The notes: generated by a model not told the origin, from the sequence alone. A DNA stretch of 64,000 bases from Candidatus Methylopumilus sp. (GCA_024640945.1 JAHEEA010000001.1:247092-311091); one strand, 5' to 3'; numbered from the stretch's first letter, positions 46,390-54,462 are shown. Program-made: numbers and translations.

Positions 46390-46449
46390 AAAATATTATA
46401 TTAATTTGTATATTATAAAAAGCATCCCTTCAACTTCAAGGAGCGCAAG

Positions 46450-46575
46450 ATGCTTGATATCTTATTACACACACTGCCTGGTCAATTAACGCTTGTAACA
46501 CTTGCATTTATGTTTGTTATGATGAGTTTCATGTTTTTTTATGTCATGACAAAAGTTAAAGAATCAATGAAGTAA
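46450..46575 (+). CDS. DUF3149-like 41-residue single-span membrane protein
   Basis: A short frame from ATG 46450 encodes 41 residues: MLDILLHTLPGQLTLVTLAF, then a Met/Phe-rich helix and a basic end VKESMK. The start has a strong Shine-Dalgarno AAGGAG 7 bases upstream. Size, single helix and sequence style match the DUF3149 small membrane proteins. The function is unknown. It lies 24 bases upstream of the DUF2892 gene and downstream of a perfect FNR box. Confidence 0.75.
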   Translation: MLDILLHTLPGQLTLVTLAFMFVMMSFMFFYVMTKVKESMK

Positions 46576-46599
46576 AAAATTTTATTTAAAGGAAATATC

Positions 46600-46812
46600 A
46601 TGAAATGCAACATCGGATGTTTTGAACGTAATTTAAGAATAATTCTAGGGGCAGTTTTGGTGACACTCGCTGCCACAAAGACACTAGATGCTTGGGCTTG
46701 GATAGGGCTACTTCCTTTAACCACAGGATTAATTCGCTTCTGCCCTGCCTACACTTTGTTTAATCGTAATGGATGTTGCAAATCCAAGGACGGCAGCTCT
46801 GATTGCAAGTAA
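46600..46812 (+). CDS. DUF2892 inner membrane protein (YgaP C-terminal-like)
   Basis: This 70-residue protein has two hydrophobic helices and matches DUF2892: N-terminal CFERNLRIILGAVLV and C-terminal FCPAYTLFNRNGCC. In YgaP this domain anchors a rhodanese. Stand-alone copies are often linked to sulfur or redox genes, which fits the neighbouring persulfide operon. The start has AAAGGAAA upstream. Confidence 0.88.
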   Translation: MKCNIGCFERNLRIILGAVLVTLAATKTLDAWAWIGLLPLTTGLIRFCPAYTLFNRNGCCKSKDGSSDCK

Positions 46813-47458
46813 ATTGAGTATAGAAATAGTTTCGCAAGAGCAAATTTGGAGTGAGCGTTATTCATCCATTGGTGATGAATATCTATTTGGCGTCGCTCCT
46901 AATCACTATTTAGCCGAACATACACAAAGAATTAAGGATAATGGTCATCGCATACTTTTAGTTGCAGATGGCGAAGGAAGAAACGCTGTTTGGCTTGCGC
47001 AAAACGGACTACAAGTCACAGCTTGTGATATTTCACCAGTCGCCATTGCAAAAGCTAAAAAACTAGCAGTAACTCAAAACGTAGAATCCAACTTTATTTG
47101 TGCTGACATGTTGTGTGAGAAATTTTCGACCAATATTAAACAAGATCAATTTAATTGGGTTATCGGGGTATTTATTCAATTCACAAATGCTGAAACAAGG
47201 TTGAAGCAATTTGAAATCATGAAATCTCTAACTGCCCGTGGCGGAAGAATACTTCTACAAGGCTACACACCAAAACAACTTGAATGTAAAACTGGCGGAC
47301 CGCCAATGTTAGAGAACTTGTACACAAAAGAAATCTTAAAAAATGCATTTTCTGATTGGGAAATTGAAGAGCTACTTGAATATGAGTTAACGATAAAAGA
47401 AGGTAGTGGTCATAACGGGAAGTCCGCCTTAATTGGAATGATTGCAAGAAAAACTTAA
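46769..47458 (+). CDS. SAM-dependent methyltransferase (TehB/thiopurine MT-like)
   Basis: This 229-residue class I methyltransferase has a SAM motif ILLVADGEGRNAVWLAQNG followed by VTACDISPVAIAKAKKLA. The N-terminal IWSERYSSIGDEYLFGVAPN resembles the tellurite/thiopurine S-methyltransferase-like group, which detoxify chalcogen or thiol compounds. ATG 46769 overlaps the DUF2892 gene by 44 bases. A TTG at 46814 would give 214 residues and no overlap and may be the true start. Thiol methylation would fit the sulfide context but is inference. Confidence 0.75.
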   Translation: MDVANPRTAALIASKLSIEIVSQEQIWSERYSSIGDEYLFGVAPNHYLAEHTQRIKDNGHRILLVADGEGRNAVWLAQNGLQVTACDISPVAIAKAKKLAVTQNVESNFICADMLCEKFSTNIKQDQFNWVIGVFIQFTNAETRLKQFEIMKSLTARGGRILLQGYTPKQLECKTGGPPMLENLYTKEILKNAFSDWEIEELLEYELTIKEGSGHNGKSALIGMIARKT

Positions 47459-47463
47459 CCTTT

Positions 47464-47477
47464 TTGATATAAATCAA
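47464..47477 (+). promoter_or_regulatory. Perfect FNR/Anr-type box of the cytochrome c peroxidase promoter
   Basis: TTGATATAAATCAA fits TTGAT-N4-ATCAA exactly. The -10 like TAAACT at 47499..47504 puts the start near 47511, so the box is centred at about -41, the class II position. Cytochrome c peroxidases are classic FNR/Anr targets. Confidence 0.88.
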
Positions 47478-47541
47478 GTCCTGCTTCGTAACAAAAAATA
47501 AACTAAGAGAGAATTATTTCATTTAGAAAGCGAGGTTTAAA

Positions 47542-48549
47542 ATGAACACGATTAAAGCAAGCGCAATACTTAGTTTCATAGTGCTTTCAAGTCTTATCAG
47601 CACTGTTAACGCTGCCCCAGGTAAAGAACCAATCCAGCCTATCGTGCCAGCAAAAGTGAAAGATGCAAATTTAGTCGAATTGGGTAAAAAGCTTTACTTC
47701 GATACCCGCCTTTCTAAATCAGGATTCATTTCATGTAACTCATGTCACAACCTTTCAATGGGTGGGACAGATAATTTACGAACTTCAATCGGCCATAATT
47801 GGAGTCAGGGTCCAATTAATGCACCAACTGTATTGAATTCAAGCCTAAATCTAGCTCAGTTCTGGGATGGTCGCGCTGAAAATCTAAAAGCACAAGCCGG
47901 TGGGCCCATTGCAAATCCTGGAGAGATGGCTTCAACTCATCAATTGGCAGTAGATGTACTTCAGTCCATCCCAGCTTACGTTTCCGAATTCAAGAAAACT
48001 TTTGGCAGAGACAAAATCACTATTGAAGAAGTAACCCTTGCGATTGCTGCTTTTGAAGAAACCTTAGTCACCCCAAACTCAAGATTTGACCGATATTTAA
48101 AAGGTGATAAAAAGGCCATCAATAAAACCGAGTTGGCCGGCTACAACCTATTCAAAAGTAGCGGATGTATTGCATGCCATAATGGCCAAAACATCGGGGG
48201 TAATTCTTACCAAAAAATGGGATTAGTAGAGCCATATAAAGCGAACAGCCCAGCAGAAGGCCGTGTAGCTTTCAGCAAAGATGAAGCTGACCGCTTTAAA
48301 TTCAAGGTTCCAACCCTACGTAACGTAGAATTAACCTATCCATACTTCCATGATGGCGCTGCAAATACTTTAAAAGAGGCAGTCGATACAATGGGCCGAG
48401 TACAGTTAGGTAAAAAGTTTACAGATGAAGAAAATGCGCAGATTGTAGCTTTTTTAAAAACATTAACTGGTGATCAACCATCATTTAAGTTACCTCAATT
48501 ACCTCCGTCATCTGATGCAACCCCAAGACCTCAACCATTCGCCAAATAA
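47542..48549 (+). CDS. Di-haem cytochrome c peroxidase (CcpA/MauG family)
   Basis: This 335-residue protein has a signal peptide cleaved near residue 24 (VNA/APGK) and two haem c sites: CNSCH at 65-69 and CIACH at 209-213. It also has WDGRAENLKAQA and PTLRNVELTYPYFHDG, typical of bacterial di-haem peroxidases. It reduces H2O2 in the periplasm using cytochrome c electrons. A perfect FNR box upstream indicates induction at low oxygen. The start follows a GCGAGG Shine-Dalgarno. Confidence 0.93.
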   Translation: MNTIKASAILSFIVLSSLISTVNAAPGKEPIQPIVPAKVKDANLVELGKKLYFDTRLSKSGFISCNSCHNLSMGGTDNLRTSIGHNWSQGPINAPTVLNSSLNLAQFWDGRAENLKAQAGGPIANPGEMASTHQLAVDVLQSIPAYVSEFKKTFGRDKITIEEVTLAIAAFEETLVTPNSRFDRYLKGDKKAINKTELAGYNLFKSSGCIACHNGQNIGGNSYQKMGLVEPYKANSPAEGRVAFSKDEADRFKFKVPTLRNVELTYPYFHDGAANTLKEAVDTMGRVQLGKKFTDEENAQIVAFLKTLTGDQPSFKLPQLPPSSDATPRPQPFAK

Positions 48550-48559
48550 TTAGCAACAT

Positions 48560-48590
48560 AACAAAGCCCACAATGAGTGGGCTTTGTTTT
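48560..48590 (+). terminator. Terminator after cytochrome c peroxidase
   Basis: AACAAAGCCCAC (48560..48571) pairs perfectly with GTGGGCTTTGTT (48577..48588) around a 5-base loop and ends in a T tract. Confidence 0.92.
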
Positions 48591-48700
48591 ATCAAAATCA
48601 ACAATTAAATAAAAATACAATGAGTTAAATTTTCCTAGTAGTCGTAGATTAGCAATGGGTTTGAGACTAAAATAGCAACAACTCATTTAGTCACAAATCC

Positions 48701-49672
48701 ATGTTCGATTTTTTCAAAAAAGACAAAACACCAAGTGCGGCAGAAGCACCTGAAAAAGTAGCGCCGGCCACTTGGACGGAGCGCTTAAAACAAGGGCTAT
48801 CTCGCACACGCAGCCAATTAGGCAATCAACTTGCTGGTCTATTTGGTGGCGGCAAGATTGATGATGATGTTTACGAAGAACTTGAAACCATATTGCTCAC
48901 TTCTGATGTTGGTGTTGCCGCAACCCAGGCATTGCTTGAGGACATTAAAGGGCGCGTACAACGTCAAGCGCTAAGTGATACCAGCCAACTAAAAAGCGCC
49001 CTTAAAGATGCGCTTATGTCTTTACTAGCCCCTTTAGAACAGCCCTTACAAACCAATACCAAACAGCCTTACATCATCATGCTTGCTGGGGTAAATGGCG
49101 CAGGCAAAACAACAACAATAGGTAAATTAACCCACTTATTCCAATCTGAAGGAAAGTCAGTGCTCATTGCTGCTGGCGATACTTTTAGAGCCGCTGCGCG
49201 CGAACAATTGCAAGCTTGGGGCGAGCGAAATAATGTGCATGTTGTCGCTAGCGAAGGTGGAGATCCTGCAGCCGTGATTTTTGATGCAGTAAATTCGGCA
49301 AAAGCTAAAGGGATTGATATCGTGCTAGCAGACACAGCTGGCCGCTTACCAACGCAACTTAATTTGATGGAAGAAATTCGCAAAGTACAACGCGTCATTG
49401 ATAAAGCAATTCCTGGCGCACCACACGAAATTTTATTGGTCCTAGATGCAAACACTGGGCAAAACGCTGTGATGCAAGTCAAAGCTTTTGACGATGCACT
49501 AGGTGTGACTGGCCTTGTTTTAAGCAAACTAGACGGCACAGCAAAAGGTGGCGTCATTGCAGCAATTGCTCAAACACGCCCCATCCCTATTAGATTTATC
49601 GGTGTGGGCGAATCTATCGATGATTTACGTCCATTTAAAGCAAGCGAGTTTGTAGAGGCATTATTTGAATGA
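48701..49672 (+). CDS. ftsY: Signal recognition particle receptor FtsY
   Basis: This 323-residue SRP GTPase has a short N-terminal charged region, the N domain (about 25-105) and the G domain with GVNGAGKTTTIGKL, AGDTFRAAAREQL, LADTAGRLPTQ and LSKLDGTAKGG. It docks ribosome-SRP complexes at the membrane. The acidic A domain seen in E. coli is much reduced, as in many betaproteobacteria. Its stop overlaps ftsE by 4 bases, giving the conserved ftsY-ftsE-ftsX operon. Confidence 0.97.
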   Translation: MFDFFKKDKTPSAAEAPEKVAPATWTERLKQGLSRTRSQLGNQLAGLFGGGKIDDDVYEELETILLTSDVGVAATQALLEDIKGRVQRQALSDTSQLKSALKDALMSLLAPLEQPLQTNTKQPYIIMLAGVNGAGKTTTIGKLTHLFQSEGKSVLIAAGDTFRAAAREQLQAWGERNNVHVVASEGGDPAAVIFDAVNSAKAKGIDIVLADTAGRLPTQLNLMEEIRKVQRVIDKAIPGAPHEILLVLDANTGQNAVMQVKAFDDALGVTGLVLSKLDGTAKGGVIAAIAQTRPIPIRFIGVGESIDDLRPFKASEFVEALFE

Positions 49673-50331
49673 TTAAATTCGACCAAGTCAGCAAACGCTA
49701 TCCTGGCAATTATGAAACCCTCAAGCGCATCAGCTTTGAGATTGAACAAGGTGACTTAGTGTTTGTCACCGGAGCATCAGGCGCGGGCAAAAGTACCTTA
49801 CTCAAACTGATTGCAGGTCTAGAACGACCAACCTCAGGCACGGTACTGATTAATAATCAAAATGTGAGCCAGCTAAAAGCAGCAGCCATTCCTTATCTGC
49901 GTCGCCAATTCGGTTTAATCTTCCAAGACCACAAGCTGCTTTACGATCGCAATTGCTATGAGAACGTTGTACTCCCGCTCAACATCAATGGCATCATTGG
50001 TGAAGATGCCGCCAAACGCGTACGCGCAGCATTAGATAAAGTCGGTTTGCTTGATAAAGAAAAGGCCATGCCAATAACTTTATCTGGTGGCGAACAGCAA
50101 CGCTTAGCGATTGCACGCGCCGTGGTTAGTCGCCCTGCTTTCTTAATCGCAGATGAACCAACAGGCAACTTAGACGAAAATTACGCAGCCGAAATTTTGG
50201 AATTCCTCTATGCATTCCAACAAGTCGGGGTGACGGTGATTATTGCTAGCCATGAAGCCCCTAAACATCTGCCGCCTGAAATCGCATCCTCTATTAAAGT
50301 CCTGCATTTGCAGCATGGAGAACTCGTATGA
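49669..50331 (+). CDS. ftsE: Cell division ATP-binding protein FtsE
   Basis: This 220-residue ABC ATPase has Walker A GASGAGKSTLLKL, Q-loop FGLIFQDHKLLYDR, signature LSGGEQQRLAIARA and Walker B FLIADEPTGNLD. With FtsX it couples septal peptidoglycan hydrolysis to division. It overlaps ftsY and ftsX by 4 bases each, implying tight translational coupling. Confidence 0.97.
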   Translation: MIKFDQVSKRYPGNYETLKRISFEIEQGDLVFVTGASGAGKSTLLKLIAGLERPTSGTVLINNQNVSQLKAAAIPYLRRQFGLIFQDHKLLYDRNCYENVVLPLNINGIIGEDAAKRVRAALDKVGLLDKEKAMPITLSGGEQQRLAIARAVVSRPAFLIADEPTGNLDENYAAEILEFLYAFQQVGVTVIIASHEAPKHLPPEIASSIKVLHLQHGELV

Positions 50332-51230
50332 GCTTATGGCTTACCCAGCACCAACAGCCTTTGAAATTAGTCATTGGCCGTATGCGAAATAATTTAATGG
50401 CCACCTTACTGATGTTTTGTGTGATTGGTGTGACGCTTTGTTTACCAGCAATTCTCTACACTGTGGTCGACAACCTAAGTCGCCTAACAGGTGGCGTTGA
50501 AAGCAAACCACAAATTAGCTTATTTCTTAAATTAGACGCGTCTAATAAAACAGAAATTGAAGCGCAATTAAAAAAACACGCTGATATTGCTAGCTTTGAA
50601 TTTGTAAGCAAAGACGATGCATGGTCAAAAATGCAGCAGGACAAAAATACTGCTGACGCAGCAGCAAGCCTTGAGAAAAATCCATTGCCTGACGCTTTTT
50701 ATATCACGCCAAAAAAGGTTAGCCCTGACAACATGGCGCGCTTACAAGAGGAAATGCAGAAATGGGACGGCGTAGAGTTGGCACAAGTTGATGCTAACTG
50801 GGTAAAACGTTTAGACACGATTTTAAAATTAGGTAAAAAAGCAGTCTTTGTTTTAGTGGTGCTACTGGGCTTTGCTTTAATTACAGTGATTGGCAACACG
50901 ATACGTTTACAAATAATGACGCAACGCGAAGAGATCGAAGTCAGCAAGCTGATTGGCGCAACCAATCCATTCATTCGTCGACCATTTTTATATGCTGGCG
51001 TTTTATATGGATTAGGCGGAGGACTAGCAGCATTACTCATCCTGACTTTAGTGACGCTGCTATTTAATTTCTCCGTCGCCGAAATCGCTGATTTGTATGC
51101 AAGCAACTTCAGACTTCACTTACCGAATGGCTCAAGTATTTTAGTGCTACTCGCAAGCGCGACTGGTTTAGGTTGGCTAGGTTCTTACTTTGCGGTAAAT
51201 CGTACGCTTGCCCAATTTGAAAACCTCTAA
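50328..51230 (+). CDS. ftsX: Cell division protein FtsX
   Basis: This 300-residue permease-like protein has four membrane helices: one at about 25-45, then a periplasmic loop to about 165, then three. The loop carries the FtsX segment ISLFLKLDASNKTEIEAQL. The cytoplasmic turn has LQIMTQREEIEVSKLIGATNPFIRRPFLY, the coupling region with FtsE. It activates periplasmic amidases during septation. Confidence 0.95.
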   Translation: MSLWLTQHQQPLKLVIGRMRNNLMATLLMFCVIGVTLCLPAILYTVVDNLSRLTGGVESKPQISLFLKLDASNKTEIEAQLKKHADIASFEFVSKDDAWSKMQQDKNTADAAASLEKNPLPDAFYITPKKVSPDNMARLQEEMQKWDGVELAQVDANWVKRLDTILKLGKKAVFVLVVLLGFALITVIGNTIRLQIMTQREEIEVSKLIGATNPFIRRPFLYAGVLYGLGGGLAALLILTLVTLLFNFSVAEIADLYASNFRLHLPNGSSILVLLASATGLGWLGSYFAVNRTLAQFENL

Positions 51231-51252
51231 GCAATATTAGTAGGAATCACGC

Positions 51253-52161
51253 TTGAACATTTGGCGGCCATGGAAAAATAAAGCAGAAAAGCTATCTCTC
51301 CTACAGGCTTATTCTGCTGACGGCATATTGCAATTGCCACCCAAAGGCGACCGACATTTCAGCATACGCTTAAGTCGAAACGCAACGATTGCAATTGTTG
51401 CTTCGATTATTTTTCATGCAATTGTGATTTTTTTTGTATTGCCGCAGCTCATCAAACAGCCGTCATCTGCAATTAAACCCCAAACCATCACAGTTTCTTT
51501 AGCCAGACCACAACCCAAAGTAGAGCCAGCTGCTCCGCCACCAGAGCCCCCAGCAAAACCAACCAAGAAACACAAGTCTCAAGTCAAAGCACCTAAAATT
51601 ATTACGGCGAAAAACAATGAGTCTTCTAGCAGCATACCTTTGCCTACAAAAGCGCCAGAAGCAACAGCAAACCCAAATCAGCCTGTGGATATGATGTCCT
51701 TAGTCAATGCAAATAGGCAGCGGCGACAATCAGAAGAAAACTACGCTTCACGAGAAAATGCGGCGGCAATCGCCAGAGAAAGAGGTAATGCTCAAGAAGA
51801 TGCGCGCGAGGCCGTCATCAAAAGAAACCTGGCGCAAGAAGGAACAAACGGCATCTTTCAGATCAAAGAAATTCAATTGCACTCAGCACAATTCACTTTT
51901 AGAGGCTGGAAAAATAATATTAATAACGCGCGCTTAGAACTGATCGATGTTCAAGCGGGGCCAAATGAAAGCATCCAACGCGCAATCGTTAAAAAAATGA
52001 TTGTGATTATTCGCCGAGAATACAGCGGCGACTTTAATTGGGAATCCCCAATCCTAGGCCGCGTTGTAATACTTTCAGCAAGGATGCAAGACAACGCTGG
52101 ACTAGAGGACTTTTTAATAAGGGAGTTCTTTGGCCCGGGCTCTAGATATGGTGGGCAATAA
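51253..52161 (+). CDS. TonB-like-architecture membrane protein of unknown function
   Basis: The 302 residues start with TTG at 51253, preceded by TAGGAA. There is a basic cytoplasmic N-terminus, one transmembrane helix (about 46-70) and a Pro/Lys/Ala-rich stretch (about 90-150, e.g. PPPEPPAKPTKK). An Arg/Glu-rich helical part (about 155-200) and a globular C-terminus ending SRYGGQ follow. The layout is that of TonB or TolA, but the C-terminal domain is not one I recognise as TonB_C. It follows ftsX by 22 bases, so an envelope or division role is possible. The stop abuts the stop of the MFS gene. Confidence 0.6.
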   Translation: MNIWRPWKNKAEKLSLLQAYSADGILQLPPKGDRHFSIRLSRNATIAIVASIIFHAIVIFFVLPQLIKQPSSAIKPQTITVSLARPQPKVEPAAPPPEPPAKPTKKHKSQVKAPKIITAKNNESSSSIPLPTKAPEATANPNQPVDMMSLVNANRQRRQSEENYASRENAAAIARERGNAQEDAREAVIKRNLAQEGTNGIFQIKEIQLHSAQFTFRGWKNNINNARLELIDVQAGPNESIQRAIVKKMIVIIRREYSGDFNWESPILGRVVILSARMQDNAGLEDFLIREFFGPGSRYGGQ

Positions 52162-53454
52162 TTAATCTCGCACTTTTAATAGTGCAATTAAGGTTAATAA
52201 GGCAGCGCCTGATAAGTAAAATCCAACATAACTGATTCCATAACGACCAGCCAACCAAGTGGCGATAAACGGTGCGAATGAAGCGCCTAATATCCCAGCT
52301 AAATTGAAGGTGAGCGATGCACCGGTGTAACGCACTTCTGTCGGGAAAAGCTCAGATAACATGGTGCCAAGTGGCCCATAAGTCATCCCCATCAAAGCCA
52401 TTCCCAGTGATAAGAACATGGTCACTTGCAATGCCCCACCCGATCCAAACAATGGCGCCATAAACAAGCCAAAAATAGCAATCGATACACTTGCAACAAT
52501 CAATGTAATACGGCGACCATATCGATCAGCTAGCCAAGCTGAAGCTGGAATCGCTAAGCCAAAAAACAAGACTGAAATTAACTGCATTAATAAGAAGTCT
52601 CGTCTTGCATAGCCCAAAGCCGAGGTTGCCCAGCTCAGCGTAAAGACCGTCATCAAGTAAAACAATACAAAAGTCGCGACCGCAATTAAGGTTCCTAAAA
52701 CCAGCTTTCTTCCATGCTTTGTAAATACTTCAACAGCAGGGACCTTCACTTGTTTTTTTGATTTTACTGATTCCAAAAATGCAGGGGTTTCTGTGATGTT
52801 GAGACGCACATATAAACCGACAAACACCAGCAAAGTACTTGCCAAAAACGGAATGCGCCAACCGAACTCAAAGAATTGTTCGTTGCTAAGATGGTCGCTT
52901 AAAAATAGAAATAAACCACCAGACATTAAAAAGCCGATTGGCGCACCAAGTTGTGGAAACATGCCATACCAAGCACGTTTGTTAGGCGGTGCATTTTCAG
53001 TGGCAAGCAATACAGCGCCACCCCACTCACCACCCAAACCTAGCCCCTGACCAAAACGACACACGGTAAGCAAGATAGGCGCAAAAATGCCAATGCTGGC
53101 GTAAGTCGGTAATAATCCAATCGCGACCGTTGATAAGCCCATGGTCATCAAGGCGGCCACTAAAGTAGCTTTACGCCCAACACGATCACCAAAGTGACCA
53201 AATACTGCTGAACCTAAGGGTCGCGCAAAGAAGGCAACTGCGAAGGTCGCTAAGGATTGAAGAATTGCCGTTGTAGGATTTGATGAAGGGAAAAATAAAG
53301 CGGGAAAGACTAATACCGCAGCATTCGCGTAGATATAAAAATCAAAGAACTCAATAGTGGTGCCAACTAAGCTCCCCATCAAGATGCGCCATTTACTATT
53401 ACCACTTTGGGTCGCGTTAACTTCTGCTGCTGTCATTTTATATAGCGCTTTCAT
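52162..53454 (-). CDS. MFS transporter, metabolite:H+ symporter (MHS) family
   Basis: This 430-residue protein has about twelve helices. The N-terminal GTTIEFFDFYIYANAAVLVF, FGHFGDRVGRKATL (MFS motif A) and GGEWGGAVLLATENAP are characteristic of the ShiA/ProP/KgtP-like MHS family. These import organic acids, osmolytes or aromatic acids with protons; the substrate is unknown. It is divergent from rpoH, so the 111-base gap holds both promoters. Confidence 0.9.
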   Translation of the reverse strand: MKALYKMTAAEVNATQSGNSKWRILMGSLVGTTIEFFDFYIYANAAVLVFPALFFPSSNPTTAILQSLATFAVAFFARPLGSAVFGHFGDRVGRKATLVAALMTMGLSTVAIGLLPTYASIGIFAPILLTVCRFGQGLGLGGEWGGAVLLATENAPPNKRAWYGMFPQLGAPIGFLMSGGLFLFLSDHLSNEQFFEFGWRIPFLASTLLVFVGLYVRLNITETPAFLESVKSKKQVKVPAVEVFTKHGRKLVLGTLIAVATFVLFYLMTVFTLSWATSALGYARRDFLLMQLISVLFFGLAIPASAWLADRYGRRITLIVASVSIAIFGLFMAPLFGSGGALQVTMFLSLGMALMGMTYGPLGTMLSELFPTEVRYTGASLTFNLAGILGASFAPFIATWLAGRYGISYVGFYLSGAALLTLIALLKVRD

Positions 53455-53514
53455 TAAAATATTGGCTACATTCTACTCGATAGAATTGCCACACCACATT
53501 GTTCAAAAAAAGCT

Positions 53515-53542
53515 GGAACTTTCACTCACTAGCACTCTCTAA
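53515..53542 (+). promoter_or_regulatory. sigmaE-type promoter of rpoH
   Basis: GGAACTT at 53515..53521, a 16-base spacer and TCTAA at 53538..53542 match the RpoE consensus (GGAACTT-N15..16-TCtgA/TCTAA). Transcription would start near 53548, inside the right arm of the CIRCE repeat, giving a very short leader. No comparable sigma70 -35/-10 pair was seen in this gap. Confidence 0.7.
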
Positions 53543-53555
53543 GTTAGAGTGCTAA
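53529..53555. promoter_or_regulatory. CIRCE operator (HrcA binding site) overlapping the rpoH promoter
   Basis: CTAGCACTC (53529..53537), a 9-base spacer and GAGTGCTAA (53547..53555) match TTAGCACTC-N9-GAGTGCTAA with one mismatch. The spacer begins with TCTAA, the proposed -10 element, so bound HrcA would block polymerase directly. hrcA is encoded in this window at 5289..6305. Confidence 0.92.
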
Positions 53556-53565
53556 AATTAACATT

Positions 53566-54435
53566 ATGAGTGAGAAAAATACGATGAATAATGCTTTAGC
53601 AATACCATCCTTATCTTCGCTAGATAGCTTAGATCAGTACATGCGTACGATTAAAGCTTTTCCTGTATTAACAGCTGAAGAAGAGCTGGACTACGCTACG
53701 CGCCTAAAAAACAATAACGATCTTGAAGCTGCTAAGGCTTTGATTGTTTCACATCTACGCTTAGTTGCAAGTATTGCACGTGGTTACTCTGGCTACGGCT
53801 TACCGCAGGCAGACCTTATACAAGAAGGCAATATCGGCTTAATGAAAGCCGTTAAACGTTTTGATCCATCACGTGGCGTGCGCTTGGTTTCATTTGCGAT
53901 GCATTGGATTAAAGCGGAAATGCATGAATACATTGTTCGCAACTGGCGTTTAGTAAAAATCGCGACGACCAAAGCACAACGTAAACTATTTTTTAATTTA
54001 CGTAGCATGAAAACTGGCGGGGGTAGCTTACAGCCTGATGAAGTTGCGCATATTGCGCGCGAACTCAAAGTGAAGCCAGAAGAAGTTTTGGAAATGGAAT
54101 CACGTTTAGGCGGACATGAGATTTCTCTTGAAGGCAATCACGATGATGACGGTGAAGATACCTTCAGTCCGATTGCTTACTTACAAGACCAGCAACCTGA
54201 GCCATCTGAAATGCTTTCCGCAATTGAGCAGGAACATTTACAAACAACAGGCTTAGCAAATGCGCTTGCAAGTCTAGATGAACGTAGCCGTCGTATTGTT
54301 GAAGCCCGTTGGTTAAGCCAAGGTGACAGCTCGACTTTACATGACTTAGCTGATGAGTTTGGCGTTTCTGCTGAGCGTATCCGTCAGATTGAACAAAAAG
54401 CCATGCAAAAAATGAAAGAAGTTTTAGCGGCTTGA
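53566..54435 (+). CDS. rpoH: RNA polymerase heat-shock sigma factor RpoH (sigma32)
   Basis: This 289-residue group 3 sigma factor has region 2 with GYGLPQADLIQEGNIGLMKAV and FAMHWIKAEMHEYIVRNWR. The RpoH box QRKLFFNLR is specific to heat-shock sigmas, and region 4 has ADEFGVSAERIRQIEQKAM. It directs transcription of chaperone genes such as grpE and dnaK here. ATG 53566 has no Shine-Dalgarno; ATG 53584 (seventh codon), with GTGAGAA upstream, is an alternative. The gene is preceded by CIRCE and a sigmaE-like promoter and followed by a terminator. Confidence 0.96.
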   Translation: MSEKNTMNNALAIPSLSSLDSLDQYMRTIKAFPVLTAEEELDYATRLKNNNDLEAAKALIVSHLRLVASIARGYSGYGLPQADLIQEGNIGLMKAVKRFDPSRGVRLVSFAMHWIKAEMHEYIVRNWRLVKIATTKAQRKLFFNLRSMKTGGGSLQPDEVAHIARELKVKPEEVLEMESRLGGHEISLEGNHDDDGEDTFSPIAYLQDQQPEPSEMLSAIEQEHLQTTGLANALASLDERSRRIVEARWLSQGDSSTLHDLADEFGVSAERIRQIEQKAMQKMKEVLAA

Positions 54436-54462
54436 TTTCAAATTTAGATGATTAATAGAAAC

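Noticed and set aside
48701..49672. 162-codon minus-strand frame (49069..49557) within ftsY
   Set aside because: Ser/Ala/Pro-rich antisense shadow of the FtsY G domain.
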